From JBMOLL01 sp049325415 (GTDB lineage: Bacteria; Bacteroidota; Bacteroidia; Bacteroidales; GCA-2748055): a DNA stretch of 32,740 nucleotides. The position numbers were made by a program, and so were the translations under genes. The stretch lies in assembly GCA_049325415.1 (NCBI GenBank), contig JBMOLL010000127.1, forward strand, positions 1-32,740, in the 5' to 3' direction. Positions 7,563 through 16,193 of the stretch are shown here, piece by piece (within the stretch, counting starts at the first letter, position 1; every line of letters starts with the position of its first letter). The notes under the pieces are model-generated. The model made no database searches, was not told the origin of the DNA, and saw nothing but the letters and a program-made list of their open reading frames with translations.

Positions 7563-10500
7563 TCATGTCCTTTCCGGCTCCATGAATTCCCCGGGCGTGA
7601 TGCCGTAATGTTCCCTGAAGCATTTATGGAAATACTTGGGATCGCTGAAGCCAACGAGGTAGGCCACTTCGCTTACCGTATGTGTTTTCAGGGAGAGCAG
7701 CCGGGCTGCCTTTTTCAGCCTCATGATCCGGATAAATCCGCTGGCCGAAGTATCGGTCAGTTCCTTTAGCTTGACATGGACCAGGGTACGGCTCATTTTC
7801 ATTTCCCTGACGAAACCGGCGACATTGAAGGAAGAAGAACCCATTTCTCTTTCAACGATCCGGATGGCATTCTCCAGGAATTTTTCGTCGGGGCTGCTCA
7901 TCGCCAGTTCCGCAGGATCGGGGGCGCCGGAGGTACTGAATTTTCGCCGAAGAAGAATCCTGGACCGTATCAGGTTATCGATCCGGGCTTTCAGCTCATC
8001 CAGCCTGAAGGGTTTATACAGGTAATCATCGGCACCGGCATCCAGGCCTTCGAGTTTGTATTCAACCCCGGAGCGGGCAGTGAGCAGGATCACGGGAATA
8101 TGACTGGTCTCAAGACTTTCCTTGATGGCCCGGCAGAGATCAATCCCGTTCATCCCCGGCATCATGACATCCGAAACAATCAGGTCGGGAGCGCTTTTAC
8201 CGGCAAGTTCGAGCGCTTCATTGCCGTTGGAGCACGGGTAAACCCGGTAATCGTCCTGCAGCCGGCCTGTGAGGAAATCCAGTAATTCAGCGTGATCTTC
8301 GCAAAGCAATACCCGGGGTTTTTCCTTCTTTTCCTTTCCTCCCTTTCGTTTCAGGCTGACTTCGGTCTCCGGGGCCTCTGACCCGACCGGCCAACTTTCT
8401 TCCGGAATCACTTCCGTCAGCACAGAGGATTCATCCTGCAGGCGGTTGAAAGCCGTATATGGCAGGATGACGGTAAACCGGCTTCCTTTCCCGGGTTCAC
8501 TGTCAAGGCTTATTGTCCCGTTCTGGATCTCCACCAGGCTTTTCACCAGCGAAAGCCCGATACCGGTGCCTTCCTGTCTTCCTTTTGCTGCACCGGGGAC
8601 CTGGAAGAAGCGCTCAAAGATCTTACCGTGGTATTCGCTTTCAATGCCTGTTCCGCTGTCCGATACGCTGATGATAAGCTCCCGTCGCTCTCCTTCATCG
8701 TGTTCCCCCCTGGCACGGCAGCCAAGATCCACCTTCCCGCCGGCCGGAGTGAAACGAAAGGCATTGGATAACAGGTTGAATACGATCTTATCGATCTTTT
8801 CCGTGTCGAACATTCCCTGGATCTCAGGGTGCGAGGTGGAAAAGGTGAAAGCGATCTGCTGGTTGACGGCCTTCTGGGAGAAACTCACAAAGATCTCCTT
8901 CAAAAGCGGCACAATGTCGGCACTTACCGGCCGGTAAGGATAATTGTTCGTTTCGATCTTGCGGAAATCAAGGATCTGGTTTACCAGGCTGAGCAGCGAC
9001 AGGGAATTGCGGTAGGTAATACCAAGCTGGTTACGCACCTGTTTGTTCAGGGAATAATCGGCCATAAGTTCCTCAAGCGGACCGATGATCAGGGTGAGCG
9101 GGGTCCTGATCTCGTGCGAGATATTGGTAAAGAACACCAGTTTTTCCTGATCGGCTTTCCTTGCCTGCTCACTGATCCTTTCAATATTTTCCTTCTGCAA
9201 TGAGATCTCCTCGTTCTGCCTCAGGATCTGTTTCTGGATTTCCATCAGCCGCCTGTTCTGCTCCTCCGTTATTTTCTTTTCCGATTCCAGTTCCCGGGTC
9301 CTCTTCTCAACAAGCATTTCCAGCCTCAGTTGTTGTTTTTTTACAAAGGATATGCGCCAGAGGACCAGCAGCAACAGGACTGCAAAGATTACCGCGGTGA
9401 GGAAGATCCGGAACAGCAGCGAGCTCCACCATGGAGGCAGAACCTGGATCTGTATCGTTTTCGGCGTGTCGTTCCATCGCCCGTCGTTATTGGCCGATTT
9501 AAGCTGGAGAAGGTAGGTGCCGGCGGGAAGACCCGTGAAAGTGATGATTCGCTGAAAGCCCAGTTCGTTCCAGTTATCATCGAGCCCGCTGAGACGGTAA
9601 GCGTAGCGGTTTTTTTCGGGATGGGTGTAACTGAGCGCCGAAAGCTGGAGGGTAAGGCTCCTGTCGTTATGGTTCAGCACGATCCTGTCGGCACCAGCGA
9701 TCCTGTCGCTTTTCTCCTTCTGGAGAAAAAACGGATACACCTCTTTATTATTTATAAGGATCCGGGTCACCGATACCTCGGGCAGGTAGCTGTTGAGGGT
9801 AATGCTTCCCGGTTCGATCAGATCGTAACCGTTCACCCCCCCGAACAGGAACGCTCCGTTGCTCAGCCGGCATGATGATTCGCTGAGGAATTCATTGTTC
9901 CGTAATCCGTCTTCGACCGTGAAATTCGACCATCTGCCGCTGTTCCTGTCAAAAATCGACAGGCCCATGCTCGTGCTCACCCAGAGCCTGCCGCTTTCAT
10001 CTTCCTGAATGGAAGCAATAGTGTTGCTGCCAAGTCCATTGTCGGTATTATATACGGTGAAGATCCCCGTTTCCGGCACCATACGGTTGAGTCCGCCTCT
10101 TCGTGTCCCGATCCAGAGCGTTCCTTCCCGGTCGGAAAAAATAGTTTTGATCTCATTTCCTGACACGGTAAGCGAATCTCCGGGAGAATGGATCCAGGAG
10201 CGGACGGTCCCCGAGCGCGGATCAAGAAACCTCAGTCCACGGTTGGTTCCGATCCAGAGTCCGTTACGGATCGTATCCCACCTCAGGCAGAACAGGTGAT
10301 TGCCGATCTCCTGCCGGCCCGCCGGAACAAGCCTCAGTGTACCCTGTCGTATGATGAACAGGCCCTCGTTGAGTGTGGCTACCCAGAGGTTGCCCTCCGG
10401 GTCTTCGGTCATATCCCAGATATCGTGTGCTTCCGGCTCGCCGTCGGTTTTTATCCTTTGAAAAATATCGTCCTGCCTGCGATACAGATTTAACCCGCTG

Positions 10501-11834
10501 CCATAGCTTCCGGCCCAGATCCGGCCTTGGCTGTCCTGGTATACCACCTTGATCGCATTTCCGCTGATGGAAGACGGATCCGCCGGATTGTTTTTATACA
10601 CTTTCAATGATCGGTCTCCGGCTGAATATCTGTTCAGTCCACCACCATCGGTGCCGAACCAGGTATTGCCTTCCCGGTCCTCGAAAACGGAAATCAATAC
10701 CTTGTAATTCAGGGCGCGGTTCGGAGGGAGATCCCGGCTGTTTATCCGGTTGAATTTATCCCGTTTGCTGTCATAGCCGTTCAGGCCTCCTTTATTTGTT
10801 CCCGCCCAGATTACTCCGTCACGCGAGCGGAGCAGGGAAAAAACCACATTGGAAGACAGACTTTCCGGATCATCGGGATCGTGATAATTCCTGCCTGAAA
10901 TTCCCCGGTCGGGGTCGTAGACGTACAGTCCGTCGCCGTCGGTACCGATCCAGACCATGCCCTGCGGATCTTCCATGAAACAGCGGATATTCCCGGCGGT
11001 CATTTCGTCTGCTCCCTGTCCCGGTCCATGGTGCTCCTTCAGGAGGCCATCACGCTGCAGAATATAAAAACCGTCCTGGCGCGTACCGATCCAGAAGCGC
11101 TGGTGACTGTCTTCAAACAGGGTATTGATCAGCCGGACAGGAAGGGTGCTGTTTTCGTTTCTTCTGGTGGAGAACGGTTTGGCGGTCAGATCATTCCTGT
11201 CAATAATAAAGACTCCGGCATCAACGGTGGCCGCCCGGATATCACCGTTATGATCCAGGATCACTGCCGATATTTCATTGACATTTCCATATTGACCGTA
11301 TTTTTCTTTCGTTAGCACGGGAGTGAAGGTCTCCGTTTCAGGATCAAAGCAGAACAGGCCGCGGCCGGTCGTTCCGGCCCAGATCCTGCCCCTGTTGTCG
11401 GCTTTTACAACCCAGACATTGTTGGAGGCGTCTGCCGGAGTCTGAGGGTTGATCAGGAAAGGCCTGAAGCTGCCCGTGGCAGGTTCGTAACAGATGATTC
11501 CCCCGAACTGGATACCGAACCACAGCCTGCCCGAAGGATCCGAGTCGATCGAGGTGATCATTTCGCCCGAGAGCCGGTAAGGAGCCTGAAGATTACTGTC
11601 GAATACCAGGAAGCTGTAGCCGTCGAAGCGGTTCAGTCCATCGGCCGTTCCCGCCCAGATGTATCCCTCCCGGTCCTGGAAAAGAGCGTAGACCGAACTG
11701 TTGGAGAGTCCTTCCCTGACCGACAGTTTACTGAAGCTCAGCTGATTGTCGCGGGCGAAAAGTCCGGCCCCGGCGACCGGGATCAGGAGGAGGCGGAGCA
11801 GTGTGAGGAGATGTATTTTCCGTTTTAATGTCAT
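7563..11834 (-). CDS. Hybrid two-component sensor/AraC regulator (HTCS)
   Basis: A 1423-residue one-chain sensor kinase and transcription factor typical of Bacteroidota. In order: signal anchor (1-27); two seven-bladed propellers (about 30-675) with thirteen W-x-G-T-like blade motifs; Y_Y_Y domain (about 735-799); membrane helix (806-826); coiled coil (833-893); histidine kinase with phospho-acceptor His907 in FFTNISHEIRTPL, N-box Asn1024 and G2 box GTGIGLSL; receiver domain with phospho-acceptor Asp1222 and conserved Thr1252 and Lys1274; AraC-type DNA-binding domain (1317-1419). The periplasmic part probably binds an oligosaccharide or other breakdown product, and the C-terminus activates nearby genes. 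The secreted SGNH protein directly downstream is the obvious candidate target. The ATG at 11834 gives a proper signal peptide; an ATG at 11915 would place 27 non-hydrophobic residues before it. All catalytic residues are present. No SusC/SusD genes are in view. Confidence 0.92.
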   Translation of the reverse strand: MTLKRKIHLLTLLRLLLIPVAGAGLFARDNQLSFSKLSVREGLSNSSVYALFQDREGYIWAGTADGLNRFDGYSFLVFDSNLQAPYRLSGEMITSIDSDPSGRLWFGIQFGGIICYEPATGSFRPFLINPQTPADASNNVWVVKADNRGRIWAGTTGRGLFCFDPETETFTPVLTKEKYGQYGNVNEISAVILDHNGDIRAATVDAGVFIIDRNDLTAKPFSTRRNENSTLPVRLINTLFEDSHQRFWIGTRQDGFYILQRDGLLKEHHGPGQGADEMTAGNIRCFMEDPQGMVWIGTDGDGLYVYDPDRGISGRNYHDPDDPESLSSNVVFSLLRSRDGVIWAGTNKGGLNGYDSKRDKFNRINSRDLPPNRALNYKVLISVFEDREGNTWFGTDGGGLNRYSAGDRSLKVYKNNPADPSSISGNAIKVVYQDSQGRIWAGSYGSGLNLYRRQDDIFQRIKTDGEPEAHDIWDMTEDPEGNLWVATLNEGLFIIRQGTLRLVPAGRQEIGNHLFCLRWDTIRNGLWIGTNRGLRFLDPRSGTVRSWIHSPGDSLTVSGNEIKTIFSDREGTLWIGTRRGGLNRMVPETGIFTVYNTDNGLGSNTIASIQEDESGRLWVSTSMGLSIFDRNSGRWSNFTVEDGLRNNEFLSESSCRLSNGAFLFGGVNGYDLIEPGSITLNSYLPEVSVTRILINNKEVYPFFLQKEKSDRIAGADRIVLNHNDRSLTLQLSALSYTHPEKNRYAYRLSGLDDNWNELGFQRIITFTGLPAGTYLLQLKSANNDGRWNDTPKTIQIQVLPPWWSSLLFRIFLTAVIFAVLLLLVLWRISFVKKQQLRLEMLVEKRTRELESEKKITEEQNRRLMEIQKQILRQNEEISLQKENIERISEQARKADQEKLVFFTNISHEIRTPLTLIIGPLEELMADYSLNKQVRNQLGITYRNSLSLLSLVNQILDFRKIETNNYPYRPVSADIVPLLKEIFVSFSQKAVNQQIAFTFSTSHPEIQGMFDTEKIDKIVFNLLSNAFRFTPAGGKVDLGCRARGEHDEGERRELIISVSDSGTGIESEYHGKIFERFFQVPGAAKGRQEGTGIGLSLVKSLVEIQNGTISLDSEPGKGSRFTVILPYTAFNRLQDESSVLTEVIPEESWPVGSEAPETEVSLKRKGGKEKKEKPRVLLCEDHAELLDFLTGRLQDDYRVYPCSNGNEALELAGKSAPDLIVSDVMMPGMNGIDLCRAIKESLETSHIPVILLTARSGVEYKLEGLDAGADDYLYKPFRLDELKARIDNLIRSRILLRRKFSTSGAPDPAELAMSSPDEKFLENAIRIVEREMGSSSFNVAGFVREMKMSRTLVHVKLKELTDTSASGFIRIMRLKKAARLLSLKTHTVSEVAYLVGFSDPKYFHKCFREHYGITPGEFMEPERT

Positions 11835-12119
11835 ATCCCTTACGACTGACTTGTTTTTCTGCCGTTCCGGCCCATTCGGCTCAGCGGGCAGAACCCCGGC
11901 GAATGTCTGAAACATTTTTCAATATACAAAATAACCGGAAGTGTTCTGCGGGAGCATATTTCATGGACCATTGCCGGCGGATTTTTACCGGCAGGGTGCC
12001 GTTCAGATGGAAGGAGGGAGCAGCCGGGACCAATGGAGAAATTGCAGCAGAGGTATGGAACAGGGTGTACGCAAGGGAAAAAATATGCGGTATCTTTAAT
12101 CCCTTTAAATCATACTGCG

Positions 12120-13226
12120 ATGCATAAGCTCATCAGACCTTCATTGTTGCTTGACAGCATAAAATGCAGGGAAAATATCAGCCGGGCAGTTGACAAAGCG
12201 CGAAGGGAAAAGGTCGTGCTGCGTCCTCATTTTAAAACGCATCAGTCAGCGGTGATCGGTCGCTGGTTCCGGGAAGCCGGCGTCGACCGGATCACGGTAT
12301 CCTCCGTTTCCATGGCCACCTATTTTGCAGCCGACGGATGGAAGGATATTACCATTGCCATCCCTTTTAATATACATGAGGCGGAGGAGATGAACCAACT
12401 GGCCGGACAGCTTGCTTTGCATCTTTTTGTAACCGATCCCGAACCGATTGCCCTGCTGGGAAAAATGATCCGGTATCCGGTGGGCCTGTTCATTGAAGTT
12501 GATACCGGTCAGCACCGTTCCGGTGTTCATCCCGACGATACGGAGCGGATAGAAAAGATCCTGGGGCAGATACGGGCGTTCCCTCACCTGCGTTTTGAAG
12601 GTTTTGCCACCCATGCCGGGCACAGCTATTCTCTTTCGGGCGACAGGGAGCGGATACGGCAGGTACACAGGGAGAGCCTGGCAATGCTGGACGGACTGAA
12701 AACAAGATATGAAGCAGAATACCCGGGACTGCTTTTATCGGCAGGCGACACACCGACCTTTTCCGTGGCTGAAGGCTTTGCCCCGCTTGACGAGGTGCGG
12801 CCGGGGAACTTCGTGTTTTATGACCTGATGCAGGTGCGTATCGGATCCTGCACCCCTGACAGGATTGCCGTGGCCCTGGCCTGTCCGGTAATCTCGGTCA
12901 ATCCCGAGAGGGCAGAGGCAGTTATTCATGGGGGAGCGGTGCATCTTTCGAAAGAACACCTGCTCAGGGCTGACGGTTCGGTTATTTTCGGGGCGGTTAC
13001 ACGTTTGCACGACCGGGGATGGGAGAGCCCGGGAGAGGAAATGTATGTGAAGGCCCTGTCACAGGAGCATGGGATCATTCATCTTGGGAACAGCAGGGAA
13101 AAACTGGTACCGGGCGACTGGGTTGCGGTGTTGCCGGTCCATTCCTGCCTTGCCGCCGATCTGGCCGGCGCATATCTCAGCCTTGAGGGAGACCGGATCG
13201 CTGCAATGCGTACCGCTGGTGTTTAG
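12120..13226 (+). CDS. Fold-III PLP enzyme, D-threonine aldolase/D-serine dehydratase type
   Basis: A 368-residue enzyme of the alanine-racemase-barrel family that includes low-specificity D-threonine aldolase and eukaryote-type D-serine dehydratase (DSD1). Lys39 in RPHFKTH is the PLP-binding lysine. The C-terminal PVHSC motif (His341, Cys343) matches the metal-binding His-x-Cys of DSD1-type enzymes. The expected chemistry is retro-aldol cleavage or ammonia elimination from D-hydroxy amino acids; which one cannot be told from sequence alone. The start is placed at 12120 because the protein then begins IRPSLLLD like its relatives; an ATG at 12033 would add 29 non-conserved residues. A -7-like TATCTTTA lies at 12091-12098. 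The gene runs divergently from the HTCS gene and converges on the lipoprotein gene, with an 8-base gap. Confidence 0.85.
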   Translation: MHKLIRPSLLLDSIKCRENISRAVDKARREKVVLRPHFKTHQSAVIGRWFREAGVDRITVSSVSMATYFAADGWKDITIAIPFNIHEAEEMNQLAGQLALHLFVTDPEPIALLGKMIRYPVGLFIEVDTGQHRSGVHPDDTERIEKILGQIRAFPHLRFEGFATHAGHSYSLSGDRERIRQVHRESLAMLDGLKTRYEAEYPGLLLSAGDTPTFSVAEGFAPLDEVRPGNFVFYDLMQVRIGSCTPDRIAVALACPVISVNPERAEAVIHGGAVHLSKEHLLRADGSVIFGAVTRLHDRGWESPGEEMYVKALSQEHGIIHLGNSREKLVPGDWVAVLPVHSCLAADLAGAYLSLEGDRIAAMRTAGV

Positions 13227-13234
13227 CAGGCGTT

Positions 13235-14107
13235 TCAGCCGATCAGTTCATTCCTGATCTGGATGATGATCCGGCAGATCTGGTCGACTGTGGCGGGATC
13301 GTATTTAATTACGGCACCGGTGCTCTGGAACTTATGACCTACCGTATCCACCGAAAAGCCTTCCTTGGCATAGCGGATCTCAATTTTATCGAACTGGGCC
13401 CGGAGTTTCTTGAGCATCAGCAGATAGCCGGTAACTGCCTCATCGTTATGGTAGTTACTTAAAAGGGAGATCATATTGCTCAGGGCAAATTGCTGCTGAA
13501 GGATGCGTTCCCTCATTTCGCGGCTTCCATTTGTCTGGTAGAGATTGACCCCGATGTACATGGCCTCGATCCATCCGCCCATCAGGGAAACCGAAGCCAG
13601 GTAATCCTGGCCTGTGGAGCGGAAGTAACCGTCGGTCTGCTGGTAGATGTTTTTTATAACCGAGGTCAGAGAATCCGGATTATTAAAGGCGTTTTCCAGT
13701 GCGGTCCTGGAGGAGGAAAAGATAGTTTCGGGAACACCCAGGCGGTTGCTCAGGACCTTGAGCATGTTGTAATAGTCGGCAACGGTGGCGGCCTGGTTGT
13801 AGATCTTTGCATAGCTGAGGTCGACGCCATAGATCCCCAGGATCACGGCGATCTGACTGGTATCGGTATACCGTGAGGCGTTTTCGGTCGACGACAGGAG
13901 TTCCGGCATGAAGTTAAACCCGCTTTTTTCAAGCAGGTAAGACATATCCGTGGGAAGTGAAAGGGAATAGATCACCTCGCTGGCCTCATTGATCATCTTC
14001 ACGCTGTCTTCATTGAAAAAGGTCTCTCCCGTTTTCTCAGATCCGCGCGGGGAGCAGGAAAAGATCAGCAAAGAGAAAATAAATACAACAGGATATACGG
14101 ACTTCAT
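13235..14107 (-). CDS. Lipoprotein of unknown function
   Basis: A 290-residue protein with an N-terminal lipoprotein signal: hydrophobic stretch 5-17, then FSC with the lipidated Cys at 18, followed by SPRGSEK. The rest is largely alpha-helical with no motif I can name. It has the look of a conserved Bacteroidales lipoprotein, with IAVILGIYGVDLSYAKIYNQ and LMGGWIEAMYIGVNLY as the most regular segments. No acidic surface-export signal follows the Cys, so anchoring on the periplasmic side is more likely (inference). The upstream cytidylate kinase-like gene lies 61 bases away on the same strand, and the two could be co-transcribed. The ATG at 14107 is the only good start before the signal. Confidence 0.75.
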   Translation of the reverse strand: MKSVYPVVFIFSLLIFSCSPRGSEKTGETFFNEDSVKMINEASEVIYSLSLPTDMSYLLEKSGFNFMPELLSSTENASRYTDTSQIAVILGIYGVDLSYAKIYNQAATVADYYNMLKVLSNRLGVPETIFSSSRTALENAFNNPDSLTSVIKNIYQQTDGYFRSTGQDYLASVSLMGGWIEAMYIGVNLYQTNGSREMRERILQQQFALSNMISLLSNYHNDEAVTGYLLMLKKLRAQFDKIEIRYAKEGFSVDTVGHKFQSTGAVIKYDPATVDQICRIIIQIRNELIG

Positions 14108-14168
14108 TTCGGTCTTGTTTAGATTTTAAAAATAGGAAAAAAGATCAGCAGGGCAAAACACCGGCCTG

Positions 14169-14861
14169 TCAGATCATCTTTCTTGCCTTCAGGGACCCGA
14201 TCATGATATCCACAATTTCTTCGGTCGTCAGGGTCATACAGTTGATCTTCATATCGAAACGGGTGTAATCTGTTCCCTGTCCGTGAAAAAAATCGCGGAA
14301 CTGTTTTCTTTTTTTATCGATGTCCTGGGCATACTGCCGGGCCTGTTCAATGGTCAACTGGTGTTTTTCAGCCGTGCGCAGTGCTCTCCATTCGAGAGGA
14401 GCTTCCAGGCAGACATGCAGGGATTTTGGGATATCCCGCGTAATGGCAACCCCTCCGCGACCAACGATGATGGCATTTCCTTCGATGGCAATTTTCCGGA
14501 TCACTTTGGCAATGGTGGCCCTGATCTTGGTGTCCGATTTGTAATAATCCTTCGACTGGGTAAGCAGCAGGTCTTCCAGCAGCCCTCTCGATTTGTAGTC
14601 GAAGACATGCTGGATCTGGCTGCAGTCGACATCCAGGAGGCGGGCCGATTCCTGCATGATTTCCTTGCTGATCCATTTCCACGGATGTTCCTTGGCGAGG
14701 GGCGTTTTCATGGAATTCAGCCTTTCAGCCAGCAGGCAGGCTACTTTCTTAGCGGGGCAACCCAGCTCCCGGGAAATGGTCACTACAGGACCGGGGAAGA
14801 TGTTTTTGGCCGGATCTTCCTTGTACCAATCATTGAGATATTTAGACAAGTCGACCTTCAT
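14169..14861 (-). CDS. Cytidylate kinase-like family protein
   Basis: A 230-residue protein resembling the Cytidylate_kin2 family (Pfam PF13189), P-loop-fold proteins related to CMP kinase. The N-terminal strand-loop VTISRELGCPAKKVA (27-41) stands where true kinases have the Walker A loop. Here the GxxGxGK pattern is lost, though two lysines remain. The central segment AIIVGRGG (130-137) and the late Arg/Lys-rich lid DKKRKQFRDFF match the family. Nucleotide monophosphate kinase activity is therefore possible but not assured. The family is widespread in anaerobes, often with unknown substrate. It is the first gene of a likely two-gene minus-strand unit with the lipoprotein gene. Upstream (14862-15069) is a shared divergent region with mdh that holds a long palindrome. 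Confidence 0.78.
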   Translation of the reverse strand: MKVDLSKYLNDWYKEDPAKNIFPGPVVTISRELGCPAKKVACLLAERLNSMKTPLAKEHPWKWISKEIMQESARLLDVDCSQIQHVFDYKSRGLLEDLLLTQSKDYYKSDTKIRATIAKVIRKIAIEGNAIIVGRGGVAITRDIPKSLHVCLEAPLEWRALRTAEKHQLTIEQARQYAQDIDKKRKQFRDFFHGQGTDYTRFDMKINCMTLTTEEIVDIMIGSLKARKMI

Positions 14862-14901
14862 TCGGCAGGTATTTAAACAGGAGTAAATTACGATATTTTA
14901 A

Positions 14902-14991
14902 GATGCGAATCAATAATTCGGACAGAATAATGATGAAGGATGAACAAGCCCTGCCTTCATTGGTTATAATTCTGTCGGGACGTGTCGCATC
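14902..14991. repeat. Long imperfect palindrome upstream of mdh
   Basis: Three nested segments pair in order: GATGCGA (14902-14908) with TCGCATC (14985-14991), GACAGAAT (14921-14928) with ATTCTGTC (14969-14976), and ATGAAGG (14933-14939) with CCTTCAT (14954-14960). The 90-base whole would fold into a long interrupted hairpin with a 14-base loop. It contains no gene. It could be a small inverted-repeat element, a structured leader or an untranslated RNA; no clear target-site duplication flanks it. Confidence 0.6.
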
Positions 14992-15069
14992 ACCTTGACT
15001 TAAAAACAGATTATTATTTTGACATATTTAGATATACTTTTTTAACTTAGACACAAAATTGAAACTACC

Positions 15070-16008
15070 ATGAACAAAATTTCCATTATCGGAGCAGGGA
15101 ATGTCGGTGCGACCTGTGCCAACGTTATTGCTCACAAAGATCTTGCAAGGGAGGTGGTTCTCGTTGATGTCAAGGAGGGGCTTGCTGAAGGCAAGGCGCT
15201 CGATATCTGGCAGACTTCTTCCATCAATCATTTTAATACCAGGGTTACCGGTTCAACAAATGATTATTTAAAAACGAAAGGTTCGGGCGTGATTGTTATT
15301 ACCTCGGGGATCCCCCGCAAGCCGGGTATGTCGCGTGACGATCTGATCAAAACGAATGCCGTGATCGTAAAAGAGGTTACGGAAAAGGCCATAAAGTATT
15401 CACCGGATGCGATCATCATCGTGGTTTCGAACCCTCTCGACGTGATGACCTATGCCGCTTACCTGGCTGCCAATAAGGCTGCGAATAAGGTTTTCGGTAT
15501 GGCCGGTACGCTGGATACGGGCCGTTACAAGGCCTTTATCGCGTCGGCTTTGAATGTATCCCCCAAAGACATTAATGCCATGTTGCTTGGCGGCCATGGC
15601 GATACCATGGTTCCCCTTCCGCGTTACACTTCGGTAAACGGTATTCCGGTAACCGAGCTGCTCAGTGCCGATGTGATCGAACAGATCGTAGAAAGGACCC
15701 GCAAAGGCGGCGGCGAACTCGTGAACCTCATGGGAACTTCGGCCTGGTATGCTCCCGGTGCTGCCGCTGCCCTTATGGTCGAAGCCATTGTTGACGACCA
15801 GAAAAGGGTCTTCCCCGTATGCGCTTACCTGAACGGCGAATTTGGAATGAAGGATATTTATATGGGCGTTCCGGTTAAACTCGGAAAAGGCGGAGTGGAG
15901 GAAATCATCGAGATCGCGCTGAACGAAAAGGAAAAAGAGTTGCTCAAATCTTCCGCCGATTCGGTCAGGGAGGTGATGAAAATCCTCGACGACATGAAAT
16001 TATTCTGA
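15070..16008 (+). CDS. mdh: Malate dehydrogenase
   Basis: A 312-residue NAD-dependent enzyme that interconverts malate and oxaloacetate, of the lactate-dehydrogenase-like type-III malate dehydrogenase class common in Bacteroidota. Visible elements: the NAD-binding loop GAGNVG (8-13); Asp33, which favours NAD over NADP; the mobile substrate loop with Arg83 and Arg89 (IPRKPGMSRDD), where Arg83 marks malate rather than lactate use; SNPLD with Asn121; the catalytic pair Asp149 and His176 (GGHGDTM); and Arg152. Length is normal for the class. It is a single-gene unit with its own terminator. The upstream region is AT-rich and contains a TTTG-like/TACTTTTT pair whose spacing is too short to be convincing, so the promoter is not assigned. 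It links the fumarate/succinate fermentation branch and any TCA flux. Confidence 0.96.
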   Translation: MNKISIIGAGNVGATCANVIAHKDLAREVVLVDVKEGLAEGKALDIWQTSSINHFNTRVTGSTNDYLKTKGSGVIVITSGIPRKPGMSRDDLIKTNAVIVKEVTEKAIKYSPDAIIIVVSNPLDVMTYAAYLAANKAANKVFGMAGTLDTGRYKAFIASALNVSPKDINAMLLGGHGDTMVPLPRYTSVNGIPVTELLSADVIEQIVERTRKGGGELVNLMGTSAWYAPGAAAALMVEAIVDDQKRVFPVCAYLNGEFGMKDIYMGVPVKLGKGGVEEIIEIALNEKEKELLKSSADSVREVMKILDDMKLF

Positions 16009-16076
16009 GCAGCCTCTGAGCTGCCGGGCCTGTTTTCCGCCACCTCTGCAAAAAGGAGGTAGGATCACGGTAATAA

Positions 16077-16111
16077 AGCGCTGTAGCAACCTGTTGCAGC
16101 GCTCATTTTTT
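16077..16111 (+). terminator. Terminator after mdh
   Basis: AGCGCT (16077-16082) pairs with AGCGCT (16098-16103), extended by GCAA/TTGC towards a CCTG loop with a small bulge, and followed by ATTTTTTAT. It lies 68 bases after the mdh stop. Confidence 0.75.
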
Positions 16112-16133
16112 ATCCCGATTTAAAAAATTGTAT

Positions 16134-16141
16134 TATATTTG
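16134..16141 (+). promoter_or_regulatory. -7 box for secDF
   Basis: TATATTTG is a perfect match to TAnnTTTG, followed by CGGG, and lies 52 bases before the secDF ATG. A T-run at 16106-16111 may stand in for the -33 element; it overlaps the tail of the mdh terminator. Confidence 0.6.
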
Positions 16142-16193
16142 CGGGTCATTGCAAAATCTTACAATTAAGTAACTATATCTAAACCAGTTAAAA

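Noticed and set aside
7417..7608. Plus-strand 63-codon frame overlapping the HTCS stop
   Set aside because: No recognisable sequence; about a quarter of it runs antisense into the end of the HTCS gene.
11927..11934. TTATTTTG upstream of the HTCS gene as a -7 box
   Set aside because: Second base does not match TAnnTTTG, no -33 element is found, and it is over 90 bases from the chosen start.
15018..15042. TTTG and TACTTTTT upstream of mdh as a promoter
   Set aside because: The spacing is only 13 bases instead of about 19 and the last G of the -7 box is missing.
16051..16066. AAAAAGGAGGTAGGAT resembles a ribosomal RNA or strong Shine-Dalgarno motif
   Set aside because: It lies between the mdh stop and its terminator with no start codon after it; no rRNA sequence surrounds it.
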